From NCBI GenBank assembly GCA_040386075.1, contig JAZKGE010000015.1, forward strand, positions 62,001-126,000: a stretch of 64,000 nucleotides of DNA, read 5' to 3'. This DNA is from UBA4416 sp040386075. GTDB lineage: Bacteria > Bacteroidota > Bacteroidia > B-17B0 > Aurantibacillaceae. The position numbers and the translations under genes are program-made. Positions 28,309 to 36,091 of this stretch are shown here, piece after piece. The notes below the pieces were generated by a model. It did no database searches. It had not been told where the DNA came from and saw only the letters and a list, made by a program, of their open reading frames with translations. How positions within the stretch are numbered: position 1 is the first letter of the stretch; the number at the start of each line of letters is the position of its first letter.

Positions 28309-28869
28309 ATGTCATTCACGGAATATATCTCCTCTGTTATTAGTATTTCTAAACTTCTGGAAAAAGAGATAACAACTATTTCAAAAAAGATCACTGTTTC
28401 AAAGGGACATAATTTAATCAGCATAGACGACAGATGTAATAATCTATATTTTATTGAAAAAGGGTTGATACGCGGATACTATTTTGTTGATGGAAAAGAG
28501 ATCACCAATTGGTTTGCACAGGAATCGGAATTTGCAACCTGCTTTTATGCATTTATTGCAAGCAAGCCTTCTTTCGAGATCATACAAACAATAGAAGAAT
28601 GTGAATTAATAGAACTTAATTACTCCGCACTTCAGGACTTATACAAACGTTTTCCGGAAACAGAACGTATTGGAAGGATGATCACTGAAAATTATTATAT
28701 CAAACTGGAGGAGCGTATTTTAAATCTTCAATTTAAAACGGCAAAGGAGCGCTACCAAAAACTAGTATCATCGCGCCCATCTTTATTACAAAGGGCATCA
28801 TTGGGTCAGGTTGCATCCTATCTGGGAATAACTCAGGAAACATTGAGTCGTATCAGGGCTGAATTGTAA
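28309..28869 (+). CDS. Crp/Fnr-family transcriptional regulator
   Basis: A 186-residue regulator with an N-terminal cyclic-nucleotide-binding-fold sensor (about 25-130, GLIRGYYFVDGKEITNWFAQE) and a C-terminal winged helix-turn-helix (about 150-186, ASLGQVASYLGITQETLSRIRAEL-type helix). No cysteine cluster of an Fnr iron-sulfur type is present, so it is not a classical oxygen-sensing Fnr. A palindrome with TTGA/TCAA half sites lies 19 bp after its stop and 30 bp before a -7 box of the next operon, making it a good candidate to control yiaA and the ceramidase gene. Confidence 0.9.
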   Translation: MSFTEYISSVISISKLLEKEITTISKKITVSKGHNLISIDDRCNNLYFIEKGLIRGYYFVDGKEITNWFAQESEFATCFYAFIASKPSFEIIQTIEECELIELNYSALQDLYKRFPETERIGRMITENYYIKLEERILNLQFKTAKERYQKLVSSRPSLLQRASLGQVASYLGITQETLSRIRAEL

Positions 28870-28888
28870 ATAAACGTTAAAGCCTCAT

Positions 28889-28908
28889 TTTTTGATATAT
28901 GTCAAAAA
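28889..28908. promoter_or_regulatory. Fnr/Crp-like operator palindrome
   Basis: TTTTTGA (28889-28895) and TCAAAAA (28902-28908) form a perfect 7-bp inverted repeat with a 6-bp spacer (TATATG). The TTGA-N6-TCAA core is the half-site layout bound by Crp/Fnr-family proteins. Its centre is about 33 bp upstream of the centre of the TAATTTTG box, that is near -40 from the expected start, the usual class II activator position. Confidence 0.6.
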
Positions 28909-28927
28909 TCTTTCCCTAGTATCTCTA

Positions 28928-28935
28928 TAATTTTG
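28928..28935 (+). promoter_or_regulatory. Candidate -7 promoter box for the yiaA operon
   Basis: TAATTTTG matches the Bacteroidota -7 consensus TAnnTTTG and lies 25 bp before the yiaA start, downstream of the Fnr-like palindrome. The palindrome sits where a -33 element would be. Confidence 0.55.
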
Positions 28936-28960
28936 ATCTCATAATTTAAAACAACTAATT

Positions 28961-29395
28961 ATGAATCAAAAACCATCAAATGCATTTATAGGTGCCTCAT
29001 GGGTAGCCTTGTTAGCCGGAGCAGTTTCTTATAACGTAGGCTTATGGAATGCCGACATGTTGCTCAATGAAAAGGGATATTATTTTACGGTATTAATGTT
29101 TGGATTATTTTCTGCGGTGTCACTCCAAAAAGCGGTACGAGATGATCTGGAAGGCATTCCGGTAACTACTATTTATTACGGGATAAGCTGGTTCTCAACC
29201 ATTCTTTCCATTTTGTTATTGGTAATTGGTTTATGGAATGCCGATCTGTTAAGAAGTGAAAAAGGATTTTATGGCATGTCGTTTACCTTAAGTTTATTTG
29301 CTTCGGTTGCCGTGCAAAAAAATGTACGCGATAGCATGCGGGTAAAAAAGGATTCTGATAAGCTACCTGAAGAATCAACAAACCTTAATTTGTAA
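28961..29395 (+). CDS. YiaA/YiaB-type inner membrane protein
   Basis: A 144-residue membrane protein with four hydrophobic segments arranged as an internal duplication. The motifs YNVGLWNADMLLNEKGYY (about 24-41) and VIGLWNADLLRSEKGFYG (about 87-104) each precede a helix ending in QKxVRD. This is the YiaA/YiaB two-helix repeat family of unknown function. It is followed 5 bp later by the ceramidase homologue, so the two form an operon. Confidence 0.88.
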   Translation: MNQKPSNAFIGASWVALLAGAVSYNVGLWNADMLLNEKGYYFTVLMFGLFSAVSLQKAVRDDLEGIPVTTIYYGISWFSTILSILLLVIGLWNADLLRSEKGFYGMSFTLSLFASVAVQKNVRDSMRVKKDSDKLPEESTNLNL

Positions 29396-29400
29396 TAGAA

Positions 29401-30171
29401 ATGCCTGTCAAGCTTCAAATAAAATACGGAATATTAGTATCTATAACAGTTATAGCAGTCGTAGCAGTAGTGATAAATGGATCCATTCCACAGGATGCCA
29501 GCTATGACGCTTTTGCAGATACAAGATCGATGTTGATGCTCCCAAATTTTTGGAATGTGTTTTCTAATCTCCCGTTTTTGTTGATTGGTTTAGCAGGCAT
29601 TTTATTTCTCATGTTTGGTAATAGTAAGAACACTCCCCCACTTTTTATAAATTGTTTAGTGTTTTTTGTCGGGATATTTTTTACAGGAATAGGTTCGGCT
29701 TATTATCATTATTTTCCTTCAAATTGTACGTTGGTGTGGGACAGATTACCGATGACCATTTCTTTTATGTCTTTTTTCTCAATTATAATTGGCGAATATA
29801 TTTGCCTGAGGTCTGCCAAACGTATTTTATTTCCTCTGATCTTCATTGGCATTATGTCGATCATTTATTGGCAAATGACTGAGAGTAAAGGATACGGCGA
29901 TCTGCGATTTTATGTATTGGTACAGTTTTTACCGATCGTATTAATTCCGATAATTATGTTGCTCTTCCAATCACAGCAAAAAGTTTCAGGTTATTTTTGG
30001 CTGATGATACTTTCCTATGGTTTTGCCAAGCTCTTTGAAGCAAATGATCACCTGGTGTTTAATGAATTTCAACTACTAAGTGGACATACGATCAAGCACA
30101 TTTTTGCTGCATTTACACCCACAATATTCCTGGTAATGTTATGGAAGAAAAACGCTATTAATGATTTTTAA
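29401..30171 (+). CDS. Alkaline-ceramidase-like seven-helix membrane protein
   Basis: A 256-residue polytopic protein of the CREST/ceramidase superfamily. The five residues that form the zinc site of human ACER3 (Ser, His, Asp, His, His at spacing S-x3-H-x10-D ... H-x3-H) are all present: S99, H103, D114, H229 and H233. Seven or so helices cover most of the chain, with NVFSNLPFLLIG after the N-terminal loop as in the family. Predicted reaction: hydrolysis of the amide of a ceramide-like lipid in the membrane. Bacteroidota commonly make sphingolipids, so an endogenous substrate is plausible. Its 3' end overlaps the convergent LLM gene by 14 bp. Confidence 0.82.
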   Translation: MPVKLQIKYGILVSITVIAVVAVVINGSIPQDASYDAFADTRSMLMLPNFWNVFSNLPFLLIGLAGILFLMFGNSKNTPPLFINCLVFFVGIFFTGIGSAYYHYFPSNCTLVWDRLPMTISFMSFFSIIIGEYICLRSAKRILFPLIFIGIMSIIYWQMTESKGYGDLRFYVLVQFLPIVLIPIIMLLFQSQQKVSGYFWLMILSYGFAKLFEANDHLVFNEFQLLSGHTIKHIFAAFTPTIFLVMLWKKNAINDF

Positions 30172-31162
30172 GTTTGCTGATAATTTCATAAGAACGTAAT
30201 CTTGCCGAATGCTCATAAACTGCACAGGTGATCATGAGTTCATCAACCTGAGTTTTATCAAGAAATTGTTGCATTTCCAGTTTCACTTTTTCGGGTCCGC
30301 CAACAAACGAATATTTGATCATTTGCTGTAGAGCTTGGTCTTCGAGTGGATCCAGATAAAAATCTGAAAGTTCAACCGGTGGCTTTAGTTTTTCTCGTTT
30401 CCCGGTTATAATACCCAGGTATAATTTTTTGAAGGAGGTTGCTAGTTTTTCCGCTTCTTCATTTGTATCGGCGGCTATCGAACTTACGCAAGCTATTACA
30501 TAAGGCTTTTGTAATTGTGGAGAAGGTTTAAAATGCTGACGATAAATGGCTAAAGCCTGAAGTAATTGCGCGGGTGCAAAATGACTAGCAAACGCGTAGG
30601 GTAGGCCGGCAGCTGCAGCCACATAAGCGCTATCAATGCTTGAGCCGAGAATCCAGATAGGAATATCAAGCCCTTCGCCGGGAATAGCTCTTACACGCGA
30701 TGTTTTGTTAGATGCTGAAAAATACGTTTGAAGTTCTTTAATATTTTCCGGAAATGCCATTACTGCATTTTGATCACGCCGTAAGGCATTAGCTGTAATT
30801 TGGTCGGTTCCAGGTGCACGTCCCAGGCCCAAATCAATCCGGCCAGGGTAAAGTGTTTCCAGTGTTCCAAACTGTTCAGCCACTACTAATGGCGCATGGT
30901 TGGGGAGCATGATTCCACCAGAGCCAACTCTTATGGTTGTTGTTTTGGATGCGATATGACCTATTAATACAACAGTTGCTGAACTGGCTACGCTTTCCAT
31001 GTTATGATGTTCGGCCAGCCAAAATCTTTTATAGCCCCATTTTTCTGTATGCCGTGCAAGATCAACACTATTGGTAAATGAATCGGCAATAGAATTACCA
31101 TCTATAACCATAGCAAGGTCTAGAACAGAAAAGGTTGTATTGGAAATATTTTTTGTAGACAT
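30158..31162 (-). CDS. LLM-class flavin-dependent oxidoreductase
   Basis: A luciferase-like TIM-barrel flavoprotein, 334 residues from the ATG at 31160-31162; a frame-open extension to 31195 is less likely because MSTKNIS directly precedes the conserved SVLDLAMV strand. Typical marks are WLAEHHNMESVASSATVVLIGHIA (start of this stretch near residue 49), VGSGGIMLPNHAPLVVAEQFGTL region, GRIDLGLGRAPGTDQ and FVGGPEKVK. Reduced FMN or F420 is the usual cofactor; in Bacteroidota FMN is more likely. Substrate unknown. Confidence 0.9.
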   Translation of the reverse strand: MSTKNISNTTFSVLDLAMVIDGNSIADSFTNSVDLARHTEKWGYKRFWLAEHHNMESVASSATVVLIGHIASKTTTIRVGSGGIMLPNHAPLVVAEQFGTLETLYPGRIDLGLGRAPGTDQITANALRRDQNAVMAFPENIKELQTYFSASNKTSRVRAIPGEGLDIPIWILGSSIDSAYVAAAAGLPYAFASHFAPAQLLQALAIYRQHFKPSPQLQKPYVIACVSSIAADTNEEAEKLATSFKKLYLGIITGKREKLKPPVELSDFYLDPLEDQALQQMIKYSFVGGPEKVKLEMQQFLDKTQVDELMITCAVYEHSARLRSYEIISKLKNH

Positions 31163-31255
31163 GTTATCTTTATGAATACTTAGATGCAACGGCAATATAA
31201 ATTTGGAACTTGTTACGCTCTCAGTTAAGTTTTAAAAAGTAAAACTTGAGTTTTA

Positions 31256-31948
31256 TTAATTTGGAAAATTGATTATTAAATCGAGTAATGCGGTTTCATC
31301 AAAGTCAACAGGAGTGAGTACGTTTGTTACTCCATATTCTGCCAGTTTGTGTTTGGTGGCACTTCCCATTGCTAAAACCAGCTGCCTATCGTTAATTTTA
31401 TTTTTACTAAAATAGGCTTTCACATTAGATGGACTTGTAAAAATGACTGTATCAGTATATGGAATTGTAAATTCATTTTTTACGGATGTTTTATAAACGT
31501 ATAAATTATAAGCGGTGTTTGTAAATGCAATTTGTTTCTGAATAGTTTGTAAAGAATCGATGGCTTGAGGAAACAAAACGCTATCGTCTTTTAAAACATC
31601 TCTGAAGTTTTTACCTATTTGCACAACATCCACTCCGTTCCCTATAAAATCGGCGGTTTTGTTGAAGGTCAACAGATAATTTGCTGAAGCATTGCTTATA
31701 ACGCCATAACTAACATTTACAGGTAATTGGGGGTTTTGAGCAAAAAAATATTTAATAGCATTTTTACTTGAAAAAAAGATCCATTTAGTTTGTGGGGTAT
31801 AAGAATAACGTATTTGACTAGTTTCTATCAACGACTGATCGATCACTTTTATATCGTATTTTTTTAATTTTTTAAATGGACTGTCCTGTGTTAAGTTTCT
31901 GGAAATGAAAATTGTTTTTGTTCCTGATTTTGTTGTGTTAAAAGTCAT
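31256..31948 (-). CDS. hemD: Uroporphyrinogen-III synthase
   Basis: A 230-residue protein of the HemD family, which closes hydroxymethylbilane to uroporphyrinogen III in haem synthesis. The IFISRNLTQDSPF start, WIFFSSKNAIKYFF (first domain), VIFTSPSNVKAYF (second domain) and VLAMGSATKHKLAEYGV near the C-terminus follow the bilobed pattern. HemD is poorly conserved, but this motif set is characteristic. No other haem genes lie here. The gene is alone on its strand with MORN upstream. Confidence 0.85.
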   Translation of the reverse strand: MTFNTTKSGTKTIFISRNLTQDSPFKKLKKYDIKVIDQSLIETSQIRYSYTPQTKWIFFSSKNAIKYFFAQNPQLPVNVSYGVISNASANYLLTFNKTADFIGNGVDVVQIGKNFRDVLKDDSVLFPQAIDSLQTIQKQIAFTNTAYNLYVYKTSVKNEFTIPYTDTVIFTSPSNVKAYFSKNKINDRQLVLAMGSATKHKLAEYGVTNVLTPVDFDETALLDLIINFPN

Positions 31949-32006
31949 CGGTAATTAGTCTGTTTGTTTTCAATTCAAAAACGTTTTGCGATGAACGAGT
32001 TATCGC

Positions 32007-32333
32007 TTATTTAATGTTGTTATAGGATTTATACTCGCTGAATAAAAGATCTTTGAAATAAGTTTGAGTTAGTATTAATTTTCCGGCTTTATCAAATGTT
32101 TTAAATTCACCATCTTTTAATCCATTTTTAAAATATCCTCTACACCAAAGATAGCCATTTTCATAATAAGATTGATACAAGCCATGCCGTTTCCCCTTAA
32201 AATAATACTCTTCAATAGAAACAATACCATTTTTGTCATATTCTTTCCATAGCCCGATTCGCATACCATTCTGATCGTAAAATCCTTCCAGGATCAAAGA
32301 TCCATCCTTTGAGTATTCTTTATGTTCCTTCAT
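32007..32333 (-). CDS. MORN-repeat protein (YwqK-like)
   Basis: A 108-residue protein made almost only of MORN-variant repeats of about 22 residues: GFYDQNGMRIGLWKEYDKNG, YYFKGKRHGLYQSYYENG, GYFKNGLKDGEFKTFDKAG and a partial last one. Such repeats form beta-sheet rods. No signal peptide is seen. Bacteroidota proteins of this kind are often labelled YwqK antitoxins, but no toxin partner lies nearby, so I use the structural description only. Confidence 0.8.
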   Translation of the reverse strand: MKEHKEYSKDGSLILEGFYDQNGMRIGLWKEYDKNGIVSIEEYYFKGKRHGLYQSYYENGYLWCRGYFKNGLKDGEFKTFDKAGKLILTQTYFKDLLFSEYKSYNNIK

Positions 32334-32366
32334 TAAATATTCGGTATAACTATAGTAACAAATCTT

Positions 32367-33032
32367 TTAGTTTAAAAAATTATTCTGAATATGTCTGGGT
32401 TGCGTAGATCTGGCTGTAAAAATTAAAACCTGAATAACTATTCCAATAATTATTACCAATCCCCAATTTAATTGGGTAAAAATATCTGAATAACCGGCAA
32501 GTTTATTAGATACGGTATTTAATTTTTTTCCTTCAATTAATTGAATCTCCGAAAGTTTTTGTAAATGATCTAATGATATATTGGTCAGTTTATTGTGCTC
32601 GTTTAATAGTAATATATCCAAATTTTTATCGCGAGACCACTTAAGTTTTCTTTCAATAGCTTTCAGAATATTTTGATTTTCCTTGAATAGTATGAAAAGT
32701 GAATTTTCTTCTTTTGTTAATTTGGTCTTCGCGTAATTTGTTATTATTTTTTGCGATTCATAATTTCTCTTTTCAAATAGATCATAAATTCTTGCGTAGT
32801 TTTTATCTCTACTAAATTTCTCCACTTCTATTTTTTTGTCGTAAGAGTTTTCGGTGAGTTTATGTATATAGCCTTGCGCTATTAGCCTATCATTAAAGAT
32901 CTCATTGCAATTGTTTGTAATTTTCGTTAAATTGTTTTCGTGTTCCTGCATTGATAGTATGATAACGCCTATTAAACTTAGTAGTAGTAGCGCAATTTTG
33001 ATTTTATGTTTTATGTAATATAAGGTCTTCAT
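32367..33032 (-). CDS. Orphan four-helix-bundle (4HB_MCP-like) membrane protein
   Basis: A 221-residue protein with a first transmembrane helix (about 12-28), a long helical extracytoplasmic region (about 30-188, rich in Lys, Glu, Asn and Leu) and a second helix (about 190-208), followed by a tail of only about 13 residues. This is the topology of the ligand-binding four-helix bundle of chemotaxis receptors, but the HAMP and signalling domains are missing, and the reading frame stops normally. It ends 34 bp before the MORN gene and starts 11 bp after the Gre-like gene, so it is part of a small minus-strand operon. Confidence 0.7.
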   Translation of the reverse strand: MKTLYYIKHKIKIALLLLSLIGVIILSMQEHENNLTKITNNCNEIFNDRLIAQGYIHKLTENSYDKKIEVEKFSRDKNYARIYDLFEKRNYESQKIITNYAKTKLTKEENSLFILFKENQNILKAIERKLKWSRDKNLDILLLNEHNKLTNISLDHLQKLSEIQLIEGKKLNTVSNKLAGYSDIFTQLNWGLVIIIGIVIQVLIFTARSTQPRHIQNNFLN

Positions 33033-33042
33033 GTTTTTAAAT

Positions 33043-33411
33043 TTAAAGTTGACTATTCAATACTCTAATTATCTTTAGTGTTTTTGTGCCTGACGGCATA
33101 TCCCAGTTAAATACGTCGTTTTCCTTGAAACCAAATAATGCAACGCTTATGGGAGCAAATACGGAAATTTTATTTTTGCTTAAATCAACCTCATTGGGAG
33201 GAACGATCTGCATTTTTATTGATTTTTTAAGCGAAGTATTTATAAATTCAACAATAGAATACAGGCTTACTATTTTTTTATTTAATTCACTGTCTTTTAC
33301 TATTTTGGCTTTTGATATTTCTTTACCTAAGTGTTTTACTTCCTCATTGTTTTGTTTAATGATAAGATCATAAATTTTTTTATATACTGATTCTGATATG
33401 ATGGGTGTCAT
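33043..33411 (-). CDS. Gre-like / Rnk-like transcription-factor domain protein
   Basis: A 122-residue protein whose C-terminal half (about 75-120, ISVFAPISVALFGFKENDVF and WDMPSGTKTLKIIRV) matches the FKBP-like domain of GreA/GreB and Rnk. The N-terminal half is a short helical region (about 1-55) rather than the full Gre coiled coil, so it more closely resembles Rnk or small GreA/GreB-family proteins of Bacteroidota that bind RNA polymerase. Likely modulates transcription. First gene of the minus-strand group 33411 to 32367. Confidence 0.75.
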   Translation of the reverse strand: MTPIISESVYKKIYDLIIKQNNEEVKHLGKEISKAKIVKDSELNKKIVSLYSIVEFINTSLKKSIKMQIVPPNEVDLSKNKISVFAPISVALFGFKENDVFNWDMPSGTKTLKIIRVLNSQL

Positions 33412-33883
33412 GTTTTCTTAATGTTTTTAGATTATATTATTGATTTCTTTTCTTTTGTGAAATCCCATCACGGCCAATTATTGTGAAACCAAATAAACAT
33501 CAGGCAGATGCCTAGCCGTTCTTTCGCGTCATTTTAATTAGAGTTGTGTGGGAATTTTTAAGAGTCTTACTCTTTCCTCGAAGTAATGAAACTTACGAGG
33601 CTAAGTTAATAAAGGCAATATTACTCGACAGGAAGATCAGCTTTCGTCGTTCGACAGAAGAAAAAAATCTGAAATATTTGAACTGTTTGTTGATGATTGT
33701 AAATTTTAAACAAACGTACACAAAATAAATTCGGTTATAATAATATAAGAAGTTGCTTTGTGTTAATAATTGTTAGATTGTGCAATCGAAAAGCTAAGTA
33801 TTAAAGAAAAACGAATAATTGCTTATTAACAATAATAGATGTTTTTTTGTATTAAATGATCTTTGGTAATAAATTTACAAAAG
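33412..33883. other. 472-bp region without a confident gene
   Basis: Mostly AT-rich sequence between the Gre-like gene and tRNA-Arg. A 60-codon plus-strand frame (33546-33728, GTG start) is open but has no signal peptide, no recognisable motif and no clear ribosome site; I treat it as chance. The region must hold the minus-strand promoter of the Gre-like operon; no strong match is obvious. Confidence 0.5.
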
Positions 33884-33955
33884 TGGCTCCGGTAGGAATC
33901 GAACCTACATCAAACGTTTAGGAAACGCTTATTCTATCCATTGAACTACGGTGCC
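33884..33955 (-). tRNA. tRNA-Arg (anticodon CCT)
   Basis: A 72-nt cloverleaf on the minus strand. The anticodon stem AGCGT/ACGTT encloses loop TTCCTAA, giving CCT. The T arm GTAGG-TTCGATT-CCTAC is perfect and the D arm is normal. The acceptor stem GGCACCG/CGGAGCC has one A-A mismatch at position 4-69. The 3' CCA is not encoded. Confidence 0.93.
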
Positions 33956-33988
33956 AGTAATAAAAGCCTAAAATACTGCTTTTAATGC

Positions 33989-34022
33989 AAAAAAGCCACC
34001 CGCTGGACAGTGGATGGCTTTT
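33989..34022 (-). terminator. Hairpin between tRNA-Asn and tRNA-Arg
   Basis: An imperfect stem (AAAAGCCA...TGGCTTTT arms around a GGAC-type loop) directly after the 3' end of tRNA-Asn in the minus direction, ending in a T run. It probably ends or processes the tRNA-Asn transcript. Confidence 0.65.
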
Positions 34023-34023
34023 G

Positions 34024-34097
34024 CTCCCTCTCCTGGGCTCGAACCAGGGACCCCATGATTAACAGTCATGTGCTCTAACCAGCTGAGCTAAGAGGGA
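34024..34097 (-). tRNA. tRNA-Asn (anticodon GTT)
   Basis: A 74-nt cloverleaf on the minus strand with perfect acceptor (TCCCTCT/AGAGGGA), D (GCTC/GAGC), anticodon (CATGA/TCATG, loop CTGTTAA, anticodon GTT) and T arms (CCTGG/CCAGG). Discriminator G73; CCA not encoded. Confidence 0.96.
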
Positions 34098-34208
34098 ATC
34101 GTTCCGACATAAAGAAGGAATATTTTCTGGTTATAATAAAAATACTAAAGAACTTTGTTTTTCCCTATAAAGGAGGGCAAATTTAATATCTATTTTGTAA
34201 ATAAACAA

Positions 34209-34216
34209 TATATTTG
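34209..34216 (+). promoter_or_regulatory. Candidate -7 promoter box for the PfkB-family kinase
   Basis: TATATTTG matches TAnnTTTG, 25 bp before the ATG. No good -33 element at normal spacing. Confidence 0.45.
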
Positions 34217-34241
34217 TCAAAATTTTTAATCTTTTTTTAAT

Positions 34242-35165
34242 ATGAGTCTTTTAGTTGTAGGTACGGTAGCTTTTGATGCTATTGAAACACCTTTTGGTAA
34301 AACCGATAAAATTGTTGGCGGAGCAGCTAGTTATATAGCTTTGGCATCTTCATACTTTACTAACGAAATAAACCTGGTATCGGTTGTAGGTGACGATTTT
34401 CCTCAGGATTTCATGAACACATTGAAAGGACAAGGTGTTAACCTGGATGGCTTGCAAATTAAGCAAGGTGAAAAATCATTCTTTTGGAGTGGGCGTTACC
34501 ATAATGATATGAATTCGCGCGATACACTTGATACTCAGTTAAATGTGTTAGGGGATTTTGATCCGATCGTTCCTGAATCCTATAAAAATTGCGATTTTTT
34601 AATGTTGGGTAATCTAATGCCTGCTGTACAACAAAAGGTATTGTCTCAGTTACCTACACGTCCTAAATTGATCGTATTGGATACAATGAATTTCTGGATG
34701 GATATTGCTATGCCTGAATTGATGGAAACGCTTAAAGGGATTGATGTATTAACCATCAACGACTCTGAAGCACGTCAGTTATCTGGAGAGTATTCTCTGG
34801 TAAAAGCAGCACAAAAAATATTAGCTATGGGGCCAAAAGTATTGGTGATCAAAAAAGGCGAGCATGGCGCGCTATTATTCAATAAAGAAGAAGTGTTCTT
34901 TGCTCCGGCTTTACCTTTAGAAGATGTATTTGATCCAACAGGAGCAGGAGATAGTTTTGCAGGCGGCTTTATCGGTTATTTAGCTAAAACAAAAGATATC
35001 AGTTTCGAGAACATGAAACGTGCTATCATTTTTGGTTCAGCTATGGCTAGTTTCACGGTTGAAAAATTTGGTACTGAGCGTTTAATAGGTTTATCTCAAA
35101 AAGATGTGGATGACAGAGTTCAGGAGTTTGTTGATTTAGTTCAGTTTGACATTTCTTTAGTATAG
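34242..35165 (+). CDS. PfkB-family carbohydrate kinase
   Basis: A 307-residue ribokinase-like sugar or nucleoside kinase. The N-terminal GGAASYIALASSYF substrate strand (about 26-39), central TINDSEARQLSG (about 166-177) and the anion-hole motif DPTGAGDSF (230-238, catalytic D236) followed by AGGFIGYL mark the family. Cytoplasmic, ATP-dependent. The sugar substrate is not indicated by neighbours. A strong terminator follows the stop, so it is transcribed alone. Confidence 0.92.
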   Translation: MSLLVVGTVAFDAIETPFGKTDKIVGGAASYIALASSYFTNEINLVSVVGDDFPQDFMNTLKGQGVNLDGLQIKQGEKSFFWSGRYHNDMNSRDTLDTQLNVLGDFDPIVPESYKNCDFLMLGNLMPAVQQKVLSQLPTRPKLIVLDTMNFWMDIAMPELMETLKGIDVLTINDSEARQLSGEYSLVKAAQKILAMGPKVLVIKKGEHGALLFNKEEVFFAPALPLEDVFDPTGAGDSFAGGFIGYLAKTKDISFENMKRAIIFGSAMASFTVEKFGTERLIGLSQKDVDDRVQEFVDLVQFDISLV

Positions 35166-35180
35166 AAATTACACTATCTG

Positions 35181-35210
35181 AAAGCCTTCTGTTGAAAAAC
35201 AGAAGGCTTT
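35181..35210 (+). terminator. Intrinsic terminator after the PfkB-family kinase
   Basis: A perfect 11-bp stem (AAAGCCTTCTG, 35181-35191, with its complement at 35200-35210), 8-nt loop, then a T run, 15 bp after the stop. Confidence 0.9.
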
Positions 35211-35265
35211 TTTATTTTAGATAAATCACAATTTATAAATTACCTTAGCGTTAAATAAGTTCAGC

Positions 35266-36054
35266 TTGAAACTTAATCTCGTTATAGTGATTTGCCTTTT
35301 ATTAGGTTGCTCGTTTGTTTTTCAAACAACTGAGCCCGAGCTTCATATTAAATTTCCTGAACAGAAATCACGGATCGAAATAGATGGCTTTGGGAATATA
35401 TACGTGATCACCGATCATGAGATCGTAAAATACAGCGCCACTGGAAATCTTCAAAAAAAATTCAGCACCAAGCGTTATGGCCGGATAGATTTTGTAGATG
35501 CTATGAATCCATTAAAAGTGTTGGTTTATTACAAAGAGTTTCAGCAGCTTATTTTTTTAGATAATCAATTAACTGAATCGAGTAATATGATCTCACTCGA
35601 AACATTAGGCTACGAACAGGCAAGTCTGGTATGTTCATCGTCTAATAATAGTTTCTGGATCTTTGATAAACAAAATAATGAATTACTGAGATTTGACGCA
35701 GACTTAAAACCATTAGTAAAAACGGGCAACTTAAAACGGATTCTGGATATCGATATCAAACCTAATTTTATGCAGGAACATAATAATTATGTATATGTGA
35801 ATTGCCCAATCGAGGGAATTTTAGTGTTTGATATTTATGGAACATTCTATAAAACTATTCCCTTAAAAAATTTAAAAGAGTTTAATGTCGTGAACAACGA
35901 TGTGTTTTATTTTGAAAACAACACGTTGAAACAATATCAATCTCAAAGCTTCAATACCATCGAAAAACAGTTTCCAGATACATTGGTTAAAACGGTATAC
36001 TGGCAAAACGAGCATTTTTACAGGGTTTACCAAGATTCACTGGTAGTTCAGTAA
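35266..36054 (+). CDS. Exported propeller-like protein upstream of a TonB-dependent receptor
   Basis: A 262-residue protein from TTG 35266. The start has a signal peptide with a possible lipobox (LLLGCSF, C15). The mature chain shows repeated short strands of the type IDGFGNIYVITDHEIVKYSATG, NSFWIFDKQNNELLRFDAD and YVYVNCPIEGILVFDIYGT (start of each near residues 39, 128 and 175), the look of a beta-propeller of the SMP-30/NHL kind. It lies 37 bp before the TonB-dependent receptor and is likely its operon partner, anchored in the periplasm or outer membrane. Family uncertain. Confidence 0.75.
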   Translation: MKLNLVIVICLLLGCSFVFQTTEPELHIKFPEQKSRIEIDGFGNIYVITDHEIVKYSATGNLQKKFSTKRYGRIDFVDAMNPLKVLVYYKEFQQLIFLDNQLTESSNMISLETLGYEQASLVCSSSNNSFWIFDKQNNELLRFDADLKPLVKTGNLKRILDIDIKPNFMQEHNNYVYVNCPIEGILVFDIYGTFYKTIPLKNLKEFNVVNNDVFYFENNTLKQYQSQSFNTIEKQFPDTLVKTVYWQNEHFYRVYQDSLVVQ

Positions 36055-36091
36055 AATTCGTTTATTTTCTAAAAAATAGTATTTTTAAGAG

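Noticed and set aside
28309..28869. Oxygen-sensing Fnr
   Set aside because: The N-terminal cysteine cluster needed for the iron-sulfur sensor is missing; only Crp/Fnr family membership is supported.
32007..32333. Toxin-antitoxin antitoxin (YwqK label)
   Set aside because: Only MORN repeats are visible and no toxin gene is adjacent.
33546..33728. Plus-strand open frame of 60 codons
   Set aside because: GTG start, no signal peptide, no motif, no clear ribosome site; AT-rich region where such frames arise by chance.
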